A program made the translations under genes and the position numbers. A stretch of DNA of 64,000 bases from Nocardioides pini. GTDB taxonomy: Bacteria; Actinomycetota; Actinomycetes; Propionibacteriales; Nocardioidaceae. Under the pieces are notes generated by a model. That model searched no databases and was not told the DNA's origin. It worked only from the letters and a program-made list of their open reading frames with translations. Shown piece by piece: positions 1-11,894 of the stretch; positions within the stretch are counted from its first letter, which is position 1, and the number at the start of each line of letters is the position of its first letter. The DNA lies in the NCBI RefSeq assembly GCF_026712185.1, contig NZ_JAPPUX010000002.1, positions 124,001-188,000 on the forward strand, read 5' to 3'.

Positions 1-72
1 GCGGCCGAGCAGGCGGCACCCGCGCCGAACGACGAGCTCGCCGCCCGCCGCGCCGCCCGGCAGACCGGCTGA
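1..72 (+). CDS. C-terminal fragment of an upstream gene
   Basis: The window opens inside a plus-strand reading frame that ends at TGA 70-72. Only 23 residues are visible. They are rich in Ala and Arg and end in RRAARQTG. This is too little to assign a family. A strong hairpin follows 30 bases later, so the gene probably ends its transcript before the gcvP riboswitch. Confidence 0.5.
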   Translation, partial: AAEQAAPAPNDELAARRAARQTG

Positions 73-101
73 CCCCGGCTCCGACCCTCCCGTTCCTCCC
101 T

Positions 102-128
102 GAGGCCGCCCGTCGACCGGGCGGCCTC
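102..128 (+). terminator. Hairpin terminator between the upstream gene and gcvP
   Basis: A perfect 11-bp stem (GAGGCCGCCCG at 102-112 and its complement at 118-128) closes a 5-base loop. Only a short T-containing stretch follows, as is common for GC-rich actinobacterial terminators. It separates the upstream gene from the gcvP promoter. Confidence 0.7.
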
Positions 129-150
129 GGGCATTTCCGTGGTCCTTGGC

Positions 151-156
151 TAGACT
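151..156 (+). promoter_or_regulatory. Putative -10 element of the gcvP leader
   Basis: TAGACT at 151-156 fits TANNNT and lies about 15-20 bases before the first paired segment of the glycine aptamer, so the transcript would begin just upstream of the riboswitch. No convincing -35 hexamer is visible. Confidence 0.45.
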
Positions 157-170
157 CGGTGCCGCCGACA

Positions 171-305
171 TCCCATGCGGGAGAGTCGTGGCGCCCGGTC
201 AGCGAGCGGACGTCGCGCGCCGAAGGGGCAATTCCTCCCCGGAACCTCTCAGGCACCCGGACCGCACTGGGTTGGCACTCTGGAGGTCACCGGACCGACA
301 GAGGG
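171..305 (+). promoter_or_regulatory. Glycine riboswitch (single aptamer) upstream of gcvP
   Basis: The leader carries the conserved glycine-aptamer segments in the right order: GGGAGAGTC at 179-187, GCCGAAGGGGCAA at 219-231, CCTCTCAGGCA at 245-255, GGACCGCACTGGG at 259-271 and CACTCTGGAGG at 276-286. A purine-rich stretch and a GGACC/GGTCC pair follow and could be the expression platform. Only one full aptamer is evident, not the classic tandem pair. Glycine riboswitches usually turn on glycine cleavage genes when glycine is abundant, and the next gene is gcvP, which matches. The boundaries are approximate. Confidence 0.88.
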
Positions 306-337
306 GGAGGTCCAGCGAGCGACCTCAGGGAGCCTTC

Positions 338-3202
<2,865 letters not shown>

Positions 3203-3228
3203 GCGGGGGCGCCCTCTAGGGTGCGTCC

Positions 3229-4530
3229 ATGAGCGACCAGCGGCAGCGACTGCTCGACGTCGCGCAGGCGGAGGGGCGCCTGACCTCCGTCGTCGGTGCG
3301 GTCTTCGACCGCTACGGCGCGGTGTGGGCCGGCGGGGCCGGGCAGGCGCCCGGGCTCGACGGCCAGTACCGCATCGGGTCGATCACCAAGACGATGACGG
3401 CCCTGCTGGTCGTCCAGGCCCGCGACGAGGGGTTGCTCGACCTCGACGACCCGCTCGCCGCGCACCTCGGCGACGTCGGGTACGGCGAGGTGACGGTCCG
3501 CGAGGCGCTCGCGCACTCGTCGGGCATGCAGAGCGAGCCACGCGGCCCGTGGTGGGAGCGGACCCGGGGCGGCGACTTCGCGGCCCTGGCCGCGGCCAAC
3601 GACGGCAGCGGTCGCGTGGCACCCCCGGGCGCCTGGTTCCACTACTCGAACCTCGGCTACGGGCTCCTCGGCGAGGTCGTGGCCCGCCGGTTCGGGTCGC
3701 CGTGGCGTGCCCTGGTGTCCGAGCGCCTGCTCGGCCCCCTCGCGATGCGGGCGACGTCCTACCTGCCCCGGCCCGGCGCGCAGCCGGGCTGGAGCGTCGA
3801 CCACTTCACCGGGATCCGGGTGCACGAACCGCTCACCGACACGGGGGCGATGGCACCCGCCGGGCAGCTGTGGTCCACGCTCGCCGACCTCGTCACGTGG
3901 GGGCAGGTGCTCGGTGGGTCACGACCCGACGTGGTGCCGGCGTCCTCGCTCGAGGAGATGCAGCGGCCGGTCACGCCGGACTACGGCCTCGGGCTGATGC
4001 TGGGCCTGCACCCGGGTGGGCGGCTGGTGGGCCACAACGGCTCGATGCCGGGGTTCCTGGCGGCCCTCCACGTCGACCCCGACAGCGGCATCGGGGCGGT
4101 GGTGCTCGCCAACGCGACCACGGGCATCGACCCGCGCGAGCTCGCCGTCTCGCTCATCGAGGGGGACCCCGACGCCGAGGACGCCCGACCTGCCCCCTGG
4201 CGTCCGACGGTGGTGGTCCCGCCCGAGGCGGACGGCGTGCCGGGAGTGTGGTTCTGGGGCAACACGGCCTACGACGTGCGCTGGCACAACGAGGGGGTCG
4301 AGCTGCGGGCGATGGCCCGTGGCAACGTGGTCACCGACCGGTTCGAGCTGGTGCAGGGGTCGCTGGTCGGCGTGCTCGGCTACCACCGCGGCGAGCGCCT
4401 CGACGTCGTACGCCGTCCCGACGGGTCGGTCCACCACCTCGAGTGCGCGACGTTCGTCTACACCCGCACGCCCTACGATCCCGAGGTCGACATCCCCGGG
4501 GGCCACCCCCGCGGAGGCGGCCGGGACTGA
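3229..4530 (+). CDS. Serine hydrolase, beta-lactamase class C / PBP4* family
   Basis: This 433-aa protein has the three motifs of the class C beta-lactamase-like fold: S51-I-T-K54 (SxxK nucleophile motif), Y139-S-N141 (YxN) and H269-N-G271 (the KTG-equivalent). It has no obvious signal peptide, so it is probably a cytoplasmic esterase or peptidase and not a true beta-lactamase. The ATG at 3229 follows TAGGGT (3217-3222) by six bases, a leaderless-promoter arrangement. It ends only 7 bases from the convergent tldE gene. The substrate cannot be told from sequence. Confidence 0.85.
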   Translation: MSDQRQRLLDVAQAEGRLTSVVGAVFDRYGAVWAGGAGQAPGLDGQYRIGSITKTMTALLVVQARDEGLLDLDDPLAAHLGDVGYGEVTVREALAHSSGMQSEPRGPWWERTRGGDFAALAAANDGSGRVAPPGAWFHYSNLGYGLLGEVVARRFGSPWRALVSERLLGPLAMRATSYLPRPGAQPGWSVDHFTGIRVHEPLTDTGAMAPAGQLWSTLADLVTWGQVLGGSRPDVVPASSLEEMQRPVTPDYGLGLMLGLHPGGRLVGHNGSMPGFLAALHVDPDSGIGAVVLANATTGIDPRELAVSLIEGDPDAEDARPAPWRPTVVVPPEADGVPGVWFWGNTAYDVRWHNEGVELRAMARGNVVTDRFELVQGSLVGVLGYHRGERLDVVRRPDGSVHHLECATFVYTRTPYDPEVDIPGGHPRGGGRD

Positions 4531-4537
4531 GGTCGCG

Positions 4538-5935
4538 TCACACGCCCTGCGACACGCTCGACATGTTGAAGTCGGGGATCCGGAGGGCAGGCGTCGCCGT
4601 GCGGGAGAAGTAGTCGTCGCCCCACTCCCGGCTGAAGCTGGGCACCGTGTCGGTGGCCCCGGTGAACCGGTTGAGCAGGTCGATGGGGCTCTCGTTCCAG
4701 CGGAAGTTGTTGGCCGCCCCGACGATCTCGCCGTCCTCGACGACGTACACGCCGTCGCGGGTCAGGCCGGTGAGGAGCATCGTCTGCGGGTCGACCTCGC
4801 GGATGTACCACAGGCAGGTCAGCAGCAGCCCGCGCTGCGTGCCCGCCACCATGTCCTCGATCGTGCCGGCCCCGTCGCCCACCTCGAGCACCAGGTTGTC
4901 GATCATCGGGGTGACCGGCTGCCCGGTCATCCCAGCGGAGTGGCGCGTCTGCAGCAGGCCGGTCAGCAGGCCGTCGCGGATCCAGTCCGTGCGCTCGAGC
5001 GCGAGCCCGTTGTCGAAGACGGAGTCGGTGTTGTCGGACGCGCCGGCGATCACGAACGGGGCGCACTCCAGGCCGGGGTGGGCCGGGTCGGAGAACAGGC
5101 TGACGCCGGGAGCGGCCACCTTGTCACCGATCCGGGTGCCCCCGCCGCGGCGGCTGTAGACCGACTCGCCCTCGTGGGCCACGCGGGCGCCCGCGCCCCA
5201 GTACGCGTCGATCATCAGGTCGGCGACCGACGACGGCGGGAGGATGGTGTCGTAGCGCCCGGCCGGGAGGTCGATGCGCCGCTCCGCCCAGGCGAGCCGC
5301 TGTGCCACCGTCGCGGCCATGGCGGCGGCGTCGACGTCGCGGAAGTCGCGGGTCGCCCCGCCCGTCCAGGCGCTGCGGGTGAGCGAGGTGTCCTTGCCGG
5401 TGCACGCGTAGTGGCCGGTGGGCTGCACGTGCCGCAGGCGGAGCCCGCGGGTCGACCCGAGGTAGGTGGTGGCGACGTCGTGGTTGACGAAGCCGTAGAG
5501 CAGCCGGTCCTCGGCGGTGGCCTGGGTGAACGCCTCACCGAGCGCCGGCGCGAACGCGTCGTACACCCCGATGTCGGTCGTCTCGGGCTCGGTGTCCCAG
5601 TCGGGCGAGGTGGCGTCGGTGACGAGCTCGGCCGCGTCCTCGGCCGGGGAGCTGGCGCGGGCGGCCGCGTCCGCGGCCCGCACAAGCGCCGTGACCTGCT
5701 CGGGGGTGGAGGCGCTGCCCGAGACCGAGCCCGTGGCGACGCCGCCCTCGACGGACGCGAAGCTGACCACGGTCATCGACACCTCGGTCATCACGCCGTT
5801 GGTGGTGAGCGTGTTGTTGGCCCAGCGGAGGTTGGCGCTGGTGACGTCGCGGACGATCGCGATGCAGTCGTCGGCGGTCGAGGACGCGAGCGCGTGCTCG
5901 ACCAGCTGCTGGGGGGTGCTGCGCAGGGAGGTCAT
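4538..5935 (-). CDS. tldE: TldE/PmbA-family metalloprotease partner subunit
   Basis: A 465-aa protein of the TldD/TldE (PmbA) family. TldE lacks the zinc-binding HExxxH and forms a complex with TldD; in enterobacteria the pair processes microcin B17 precursor and degrades CcdA antitoxin. Typical family segments include DDCIAIVRDVTSANLRWANN near the N-terminus and GAANNFRWNESPIDLLNRF near the C-terminus. The ATG at 5935 overlaps the tldD stop codon by one base (TGATG), so translation is probably coupled. Its function in actinobacteria is little known; it may process a peptide precursor or clear proteins. Confidence 0.9.
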   Translation of the reverse strand: MTSLRSTPQQLVEHALASSTADDCIAIVRDVTSANLRWANNTLTTNGVMTEVSMTVVSFASVEGGVATGSVSGSASTPEQVTALVRAADAAARASSPAEDAAELVTDATSPDWDTEPETTDIGVYDAFAPALGEAFTQATAEDRLLYGFVNHDVATTYLGSTRGLRLRHVQPTGHYACTGKDTSLTRSAWTGGATRDFRDVDAAAMAATVAQRLAWAERRIDLPAGRYDTILPPSSVADLMIDAYWGAGARVAHEGESVYSRRGGGTRIGDKVAAPGVSLFSDPAHPGLECAPFVIAGASDNTDSVFDNGLALERTDWIRDGLLTGLLQTRHSAGMTGQPVTPMIDNLVLEVGDGAGTIEDMVAGTQRGLLLTCLWYIREVDPQTMLLTGLTRDGVYVVEDGEIVGAANNFRWNESPIDLLNRFTGATDTVPSFSREWGDDYFSRTATPALRIPDFNMSSVSQGV

Positions 5936-7455
5936 CAGTGGCCCGCCTCGTCGATGGTGTTGAGGATGTTGACCCCACGGAAGAGGGCGGTGGGGCAGCC
6001 GTGGCTGACCGCGGCGACCTGCCCGGGCTGGGCCTTGCCGCAGTTGAAGGCGCCGCCGAGGACCCACGTGTCGGGGCCGCCCACGGCCTCCATGGAGCCC
6101 CAGAAGTCGGTGGTCGTGGCCTGGTAGGCCACGTCGCGCAGCATCCCGTCGAGCTTGCCGTCGGTGATCTTGTAGAACCGCTGGCCGGTGAACTGGAAGT
6201 TGAAGCGCTGCATGTCGATCGACCACGACTTGTCGCCCACGACGTAGATGCCGCGCTCGACGCGGGAGATCAGGTCGTCGGTGCCGAGGTCGTCGGTGCC
6301 GGGCATCAGGGACACGTTGGCCATCCGCTGGATCGGGATGTGGCCGGGGGAATCGGCGTAGGCGCAGCCGTTCGACCTCCCGTCGTTCAGCTCCGGCTTG
6401 AGGTGGCCCATCGAGCGGTCGAGCTGGTAGCCCACCAGCACGCCGTCGCGGACGATGTCCCACTCCTGCGTGCGGACCCCCTCGTCGTCGTAGCCGACCG
6501 TCGCCAGGCCGTGCTCCTGCGTGCGGTCGCCGCGCACGTTCATCACGGGTGATCCGTACTGCAGCGTGCCGAGCTTGTCGTAGGTCGCGAACGACGTGCC
6601 GGCGTAGTTGGCCTCGTAGCCCAGCGCCCGGTCGAGCTCGGTGGCGTGGCCGATGGACTCGTGGATGGTCAGCCAGAGGTTGGAGGGGTGCACCACCAGG
6701 TCGTAGCTGCCGGCCTCCACGGACGGGGCCTTCAGCTTCTCCGCGAGCAGCTCCGGGACCTCGGCGAGCTCGGCGTCCCAGTCCCAGTGGGACCCGGTGA
6801 GGTACTCCCACCCGCGACCCACGGGCGGCGCGATGGAGGCCATCGAGTCGAAGATGCCGCTCTGCTCGTCCTCGCCGGTCGCCTCGAAGCCGGGCTGCAG
6901 GCGGACCCGCTGCTGCGTGGTGCGGGTGCCGCTGAGGTCGGCGTAGTACTTGTTCTCCTGCACCTGCTGCAGGAAGGCCGTGGCGTGGGCGACGGCCGCT
7001 GCGCCCCGCAGCCGCTCGGTCCAGCCGACCAGCAGCGCGGCCTTCTCGGGCGTGGGTACGTCGAGCGGGTTCACGTCGTAGCCCGAGACCCACGTGACGT
7101 CGTCGTGCACCGGCTCGGGGGCGAGCTCGACGGGCGTCGTCGTCATCGTCGCGGCCACCCGGGCCACCGCCACGGCGGTCTCGGCGACGCGGCGGGCCTC
7201 CTCGTCGGTCAGGACCACCCCGGACGCGAAGCCCCAGGCACCCTCGTGGACCACCCGGACGGCGAAGCCGAGGTCCTCGGCGTCGCTCGCGGTCTGCAGG
7301 ACCCCGTCGCGGGCGCCGAGGTACTGGTAGCGGTTGCGCTCGAACCGGAAGTCCGCATGGCTGGCACCGAGCTCCTGGGCCCGTGCGAGGGCCACCTCGC
7401 CGAGCCGGCGGTGCGGCAGGTCGTGGAAGGTCGGGTCGAGCCCGGGCGCACTCAT
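5935..7455 (-). CDS. tldD: TldD-family zinc metalloprotease
   Basis: A 506-aa catalytic subunit of the TldD/TldE protease. The zinc motif H265-E-S-I-G-H270 lies in LWLTIHESIGHATELDRALG, as in the family. The chosen ATG at 7455 follows TAGGTT by seven bases (leaderless pattern); a longer open frame upstream begins in non-coding sequence and is rejected. It overlaps tldE by one base. There is no leader-peptide or RiPP gene next door, so the natural substrate is not indicated by context. Confidence 0.92.
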   Translation of the reverse strand: MSAPGLDPTFHDLPHRRLGEVALARAQELGASHADFRFERNRYQYLGARDGVLQTASDAEDLGFAVRVVHEGAWGFASGVVLTDEEARRVAETAVAVARVAATMTTTPVELAPEPVHDDVTWVSGYDVNPLDVPTPEKAALLVGWTERLRGAAAVAHATAFLQQVQENKYYADLSGTRTTQQRVRLQPGFEATGEDEQSGIFDSMASIAPPVGRGWEYLTGSHWDWDAELAEVPELLAEKLKAPSVEAGSYDLVVHPSNLWLTIHESIGHATELDRALGYEANYAGTSFATYDKLGTLQYGSPVMNVRGDRTQEHGLATVGYDDEGVRTQEWDIVRDGVLVGYQLDRSMGHLKPELNDGRSNGCAYADSPGHIPIQRMANVSLMPGTDDLGTDDLISRVERGIYVVGDKSWSIDMQRFNFQFTGQRFYKITDGKLDGMLRDVAYQATTTDFWGSMEAVGGPDTWVLGGAFNCGKAQPGQVAAVSHGCPTALFRGVNILNTIDEAGH

Positions 7456-7526
7456 GGGCACGAACCTAGCGGAGGTCCCGTCCGCTGCCGCGCCACCACC
7501 GCCGGTCGGTCTGCCCCTCCCGCTCT

Positions 7527-7635
7527 GCGTCATACGAACCCGCACCTATGGGGTCGGGTTCGTATGACGCTGGGGGCTCCGACCGTCCTGCGCGTCATAC
7601 GAACCCGCACCTGTGGGGTCGGGTTCGTATGACGC
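7527..7635. repeat. Two tandem copies of a 44-bp palindromic element
   Basis: Copies lie at 7527-7570 and 7592-7635. Each has a perfect 16-bp stem (GCGTCATACGAACCCG and its complement) around a 12-base loop. The copies differ by one loop base (CTATGG versus CTGTGG). They fill the gap between the end of sbcC and the start of tldD, both on the minus strand, so they may terminate the sbcDC transcript. The near-identity of the copies suggests a dispersed REP-like element and not a simple terminator. Confidence 0.85.
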
Positions 7636-7651
7636 TGATGCCTTCCGGAGG

Positions 7652-10636
7652 TCAGGCGAGGACCAGGCTGGTGCGACTCCCGGCGCGTCCGCGGTGGACC
7701 CGCAGCTGCGCGGGGATGCGCGTCTGCAGCTCGGGGACGTGGCTCACCACGCCGACGACCCGGCCGCCGTCGCGGAGGGTGTCGAGGGTGTCCATCACGT
7801 CCTCGAGCGTCTCCGCGTCGAGGGAACCGAACCCCTCGTCCACGAAGAGGGTGTCGAGGTCCGCGCCGCCCGCCTCCTGGGTGATGACATCGGCCAGCCC
7901 GAGTGCCAGCGCGAGGGAGACCACGAACGTCTCGCCGCCCGAAAGCGTCGCAGGGTCGCGGCTGTCGCCGGTCCAGTCGTCGCGGACCAGCAGGCTGAGA
8001 CCGCCTCGGGTCTCACCGGCACCGCGCTGGCCGGTGTGGACGAGGGAGTACCGGCGGTCGCTCATGGTGGACAGCCGGAGGTTGGCGGCCTCGACGACCT
8101 GGCCCAGCCGGTGGGCCAGGACGTAGGCCGACAGCCTCATCTGGTGGCGGTTGTCGGGGTGCTTGCCCTCGACGAGCGCGGCGAGGTCGCCGACCAGGTC
8201 GAGGTCGGCGCGAACCGGCTCCCACGCGGTGAGGGCGGCGCCGACCTCACCGCTGAGGTCCCGCAGGCGGCCGAGCCGGTCGCGCAGTGCGAGGTCGCGG
8301 TGCCGGGCGGTCGCCGCGCGCTCGCGGCTGAGGCGGTGGGTCTCGGCGAGCAGGTCGAGGTCGGGGGCCTCGGCGGCACCGGCACGGACGAGGTCCGGGT
8401 CGGCGAGCAGCTCCGCGGTGCGGGCCAGCTCGTGCTCGTGACGCTCGATCGCGGTGAGGAGGGTGGCGAGCTCGCCCTCGGGGAGCCACGCGGACGCCGC
8501 GTCGTCGGAGGACGCGAATCCGGCCTCGGACGCGGCTGCGTCGGCGGCCCGACGGGTGCTCTCGGCGGTGTCACGGGCGCGTGCGAGACCAGCGGCGGTG
8601 TCGGTGCACCGGCCGGCCAGGTCCACGACCCGCCGGTGGTGCGCGACCAGTGCGTCGAGGTCGGCGCCGTCGGGGAGGACGGTGCGGACCTGCTCCCGCA
8701 GCGCCTCGAGCCGGGTGGTGAGCACGGCGACCTCGGTGTCGAGCTCCGACGACGTCGTCGCGAGCGCCTCGCGTTGACGGGTGAGGTCGTCCTGCTCGCC
8801 GAGCAGCACGCGCTGCCGTTCGGCGAGCGACTCCACCGTGGCCGCCGTGGCCCGGGCGCCCTCGAGGCGGGTGTGGACCTCGGCCTCCGCTGCCAGGAGC
8901 CGGTCGAGCGGATCACCCGCCTCGGCGAGGGCTGCGGCCAGTCGGGTCTCGAGGCCGCGGACCTGTTGTGCGTGGGCCTCCACGACCACCTCGAGGTCGT
9001 CGACCTCGCGCCGGGCCTCCCGCTCGGTGGCCTCGTCGGGCGCGCCGGAGGCGGGTGAGGCGGGGGAGGGGTGGTCGGCGGAGCCGCACACGGGGCAGCA
9101 CGCCCCGACGGCGAGCTGGCGGGCGATCTCGGCGGCCATGCCGTCGAGGCGCTGCTCGCGGATCTCCACGAGCGCCTCGCGCGCCAGCAGGCGGGTGTGG
9201 GTCGCCGCGTCGAGCTCGTGGCGGGCGACGGCGAGCTCGGCGGTGAGGGCGTCGGCCGACCTGGCGGCACGCACCCGCGAGCGGAGCACCTCGAGCTCCC
9301 GCCCGAGGGACGTCGCCTCGGTGACCGCCTCGCGGGCGGACGCGAGCCGGGGCTCGAGGTCGGCCAGCGACAGCGGCACCTGCTCCGCCCTCGCGGCGAG
9401 GTGCTCGAGCTGCGCCCCGACCTCCTGGCGTCGCTGCGCGGCGTCGGCCAGCGCGGACGCCACGTCGCCGACCTCGTGTCGCAGCGGGCGCACCCGGGCC
9501 AGGTCGTCGAGGGCACGGGTGGCAGCGCGGTGCTGGTCGAGGACCTGCGGGTCGTCGAGGGTCGCCAGCCCGAGCACCTCGGCCAGGGACGCGACCGACG
9601 CGGCGTGCCTCCGCTCGAGGTCGTCGGCAGCGGAGCGCGACTCGAGCGCGAGGTCGTGCAGCGGACGCACCGCTGCGGCACGCTGGGCCAGCGCGGCGCG
9701 CCGGCCCCGGTCGGCGTGCTCCGTGCTCGCGGCCTCCAGGGCTGCCCGGTCACGACGTGCGTCGGCGTGGGCGGCCTGGAGGCCGGCGAGCTCGGCGCCG
9801 GCGGCGCTGGCGGCGGCGGCCGCTGCCTCTGCGGCGGCGGCCTCCTCGGCGTGCCCCGACTGCTCCTGTGAGGCCACTGCCGCGGTCGCGGCCAGTCCGG
9901 AGACCCAGCCCGCGAGGCACGTGGGCTCGGACGTCCAGTCGTCGGGCGCGCCGTCTCCTGCCACCTCGCTGACCCGGCTCACCAGGTCGGCGACCGTGCT
10001 GCGGTGCTGCTCGGAAGCGCGCCTCAACGCGACGCGGCGGTCACGCAGCCACCGCTCGGTGCGGTCGAAGCGGCCGGTCTGGAAGACCTGCTGGAGCAGC
10101 GCGTGGCGCTCCTCCGACCGCGCCCGCAGGAAGGCCTGGAAGCGGCCTTGCGGGAGCATCGCCACCTGGCAGAACTGCGGGAGAGTCATGCCGACGAGCC
10201 GGGTGACGAGGTGCCCGGTCTCGTCGAGACGGGTGCTCAGCGGGTGCCACAGGTGCTGGCCGTCGTCGGTGGGCCGGCGCTCGGAGATCACGACGCGAGC
10301 CTGCTCGGTGGTGGTCCCCGTGCCGCGCTTCTTGGGCCTGGTCCACGCGGGCGAGCGGTCGATGCGGAACCGTCGACCGGACAGGGTCGCCTCCAGCACC
10401 ACCCGTGGTGCGACGTCGTCGGCGGCGTGGTCGGAGCGCAGCCGCTTGGCGGCCGCCCGGTCGCCGGGGACGTCGCCGTAGAGCGCGAAGCAGACGGCGT
10501 CGAGCACGCTGGACTTGCCGGCCCCGGTCGGTCCGCTGAGCAGGAAGAGCCCGGCGTCGGACAGGGCGTCGAAGTCGACCGACACCGGGTCGGCGAAGGG
10601 GCCGAAGCCGACGACCTGGAGGTGGTGGAGCCTCAC
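7652..10636 (-). CDS. sbcC: DNA double-strand-break/hairpin nuclease subunit SbcC
   Basis: This 994-aa SMC/Rad50-like ATPase partners with SbcD to cut hairpins and process DNA ends. It has a Walker A (GPTGAGKSS, near residue 35), long Ala/Glu/Arg-rich coiled-coil arms, a zinc hook CPVCG near residue 514, an ABC signature LSGGET near 897 and a Walker B/D-loop (LDTLFVDEGFGSLD). The GTG start at 10636 overlaps the sbcD stop by four bases (GTGA). Length and order of motifs match an intact protein. Confidence 0.95.
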   Translation of the reverse strand: MRLHHLQVVGFGPFADPVSVDFDALSDAGLFLLSGPTGAGKSSVLDAVCFALYGDVPGDRAAAKRLRSDHAADDVAPRVVLEATLSGRRFRIDRSPAWTRPKKRGTGTTTEQARVVISERRPTDDGQHLWHPLSTRLDETGHLVTRLVGMTLPQFCQVAMLPQGRFQAFLRARSEERHALLQQVFQTGRFDRTERWLRDRRVALRRASEQHRSTVADLVSRVSEVAGDGAPDDWTSEPTCLAGWVSGLAATAAVASQEQSGHAEEAAAAEAAAAAASAAGAELAGLQAAHADARRDRAALEAASTEHADRGRRAALAQRAAAVRPLHDLALESRSAADDLERRHAASVASLAEVLGLATLDDPQVLDQHRAATRALDDLARVRPLRHEVGDVASALADAAQRRQEVGAQLEHLAARAEQVPLSLADLEPRLASAREAVTEATSLGRELEVLRSRVRAARSADALTAELAVARHELDAATHTRLLAREALVEIREQRLDGMAAEIARQLAVGACCPVCGSADHPSPASPASGAPDEATEREARREVDDLEVVVEAHAQQVRGLETRLAAALAEAGDPLDRLLAAEAEVHTRLEGARATAATVESLAERQRVLLGEQDDLTRQREALATTSSELDTEVAVLTTRLEALREQVRTVLPDGADLDALVAHHRRVVDLAGRCTDTAAGLARARDTAESTRRAADAAASEAGFASSDDAASAWLPEGELATLLTAIERHEHELARTAELLADPDLVRAGAAEAPDLDLLAETHRLSRERAATARHRDLALRDRLGRLRDLSGEVGAALTAWEPVRADLDLVGDLAALVEGKHPDNRHQMRLSAYVLAHRLGQVVEAANLRLSTMSDRRYSLVHTGQRGAGETRGGLSLLVRDDWTGDSRDPATLSGGETFVVSLALALGLADVITQEAGGADLDTLFVDEGFGSLDAETLEDVMDTLDTLRDGGRVVGVVSHVPELQTRIPAQLRVHRGRAGSRTSLVLA

Positions 10637-11835
10637 GGCGCACCGCCCGCCCGGCCGGGACCGGCGCCGGGTCCGACGGACGCGTCGACGAGGACGTCGA
10701 GGTCGGGGTCGTGGCAGCAGGCGTCGATGGCCTCGCGGAGCAGGGTCGCCTCACCGGGCGTCGCGTCGGACCCGCGGACGTGGCGCACGAAGTCGAGCGC
10801 GATGTCGTGGTCGCTCGTGCCGGGCACGGGCCGCGGGGGCGTGAGGGCGTCCACGGTGGGGGTCGGGAACTGCAGGACGAGCGTGTGGGGGAAGCGCCGA
10901 CGCAGCAGCTCCATCGCGCGCAGCGGACGGCGGGCGTCGGTCAGCGTGACCTGGACCCAGTCGTCCTCGTGGCAGGTGAGGGCCGGGTCTGCGAGCAGCT
11001 CCTCGAGCGCGCCGGAGATCCGGGCCAGCCGGCGCGGGACCGGGGCCTCGACCCAGGTCGCCGACGCGAACCCGGCGGCGTCGAGGTCGACCAGCCACGA
11101 CCCCTTCACCTGCTCGGCCTCGGAGAAGGAGTAGGCCAACGGGGACCCGGAGTAGCGCAGGCGCTCGTCGAGCACGTGGGGCCCGTGCAGGTGGCCGAGG
11201 GCGGTGTAGTCGATCCCGTCGAACAGGCTGGTCGCGACCCGCGACACCCCGCCGACGCTGATGTCGCGCTCGGACTCCGACGGGGTCGCGCCGGCGACGA
11301 AGGCGTGGGCGAGCACGACGCTGCGGGCGGACGGGCCGCGCGCGGCGAGGTCGGCTCGGACCCGCCGCATCGCCTCCGCGAGCGCTGCCTCGTGGCTGCG
11401 GCGGCCCAGCGCCCAGGGCTCGTGCAGCGCCGAGGGGTCGAGGTAGGGGATCGCGTGGATCGCCACGTCGCCGTGGCGGTCGGGGAGCACGACGGGGGTG
11501 CCGACCGAGGACGCGTCGGTGCGGACGAAGACGCCGGCCGCGTCCATCAGCCGCGAGCCGAAGCCCAGGCGTCGCGCGCTGTCGTGGTTGCCGCTGCTGA
11601 CCACGACCTGGGCGCGGGAGGCGGCGAGGCGCGCGAAGGCCTCGTCGGCGAGCGCCACGGCGTCGACGTGGGGGAGCGCCCGGTCGTAGACGTCACCGGC
11701 CACGACCAGGACGTCGACCTCCTCGTGCTCGACGACCTCGAGGAGGTGGTCCACGAACGCACCCTGGTGGCCGAGCAGGTCCTCGCGGTGGAAGGACCTC
11801 CCCAGGTGCCAGTCGGAGGTGTGGAGGATGCGCAC
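10633..11835 (-). CDS. sbcD: Exonuclease subunit SbcD (Mre11-like)
   Basis: A 400-aa calcineurin-like metallophosphoesterase, the nuclease partner of SbcC. Metal-binding motifs are visible: HTSDWHLG (residues 5-12), AGDVYD, SSGNHD, and GHLH further on. The GTG at 11835 follows TAACGT by six bases, a leaderless promoter. It is co-transcribed with sbcC through a 4-nt overlap. Confidence 0.95.
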   Translation of the reverse strand: MRILHTSDWHLGRSFHREDLLGHQGAFVDHLLEVVEHEEVDVLVVAGDVYDRALPHVDAVALADEAFARLAASRAQVVVSSGNHDSARRLGFGSRLMDAAGVFVRTDASSVGTPVVLPDRHGDVAIHAIPYLDPSALHEPWALGRRSHEAALAEAMRRVRADLAARGPSARSVVLAHAFVAGATPSESERDISVGGVSRVATSLFDGIDYTALGHLHGPHVLDERLRYSGSPLAYSFSEAEQVKGSWLVDLDAAGFASATWVEAPVPRRLARISGALEELLADPALTCHEDDWVQVTLTDARRPLRAMELLRRRFPHTLVLQFPTPTVDALTPPRPVPGTSDHDIALDFVRHVRGSDATPGEATLLREAIDACCHDPDLDVLVDASVGPGAGPGRAGGAP

Positions 11836-11894
11836 GGGACGACGTTAGATCGCGGCACCGACAGGGTCGGCCCACCACGCCGCCCGGGGACGCG

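Noticed and set aside
4538..7093. Single 851-codon frame read as one protein over tldE and part of tldD
   Set aside because: The upstream part is out of frame with tldD, whose HExxxH motif reads in another frame; tldE starts at 5935 by overlap with the tldD stop.
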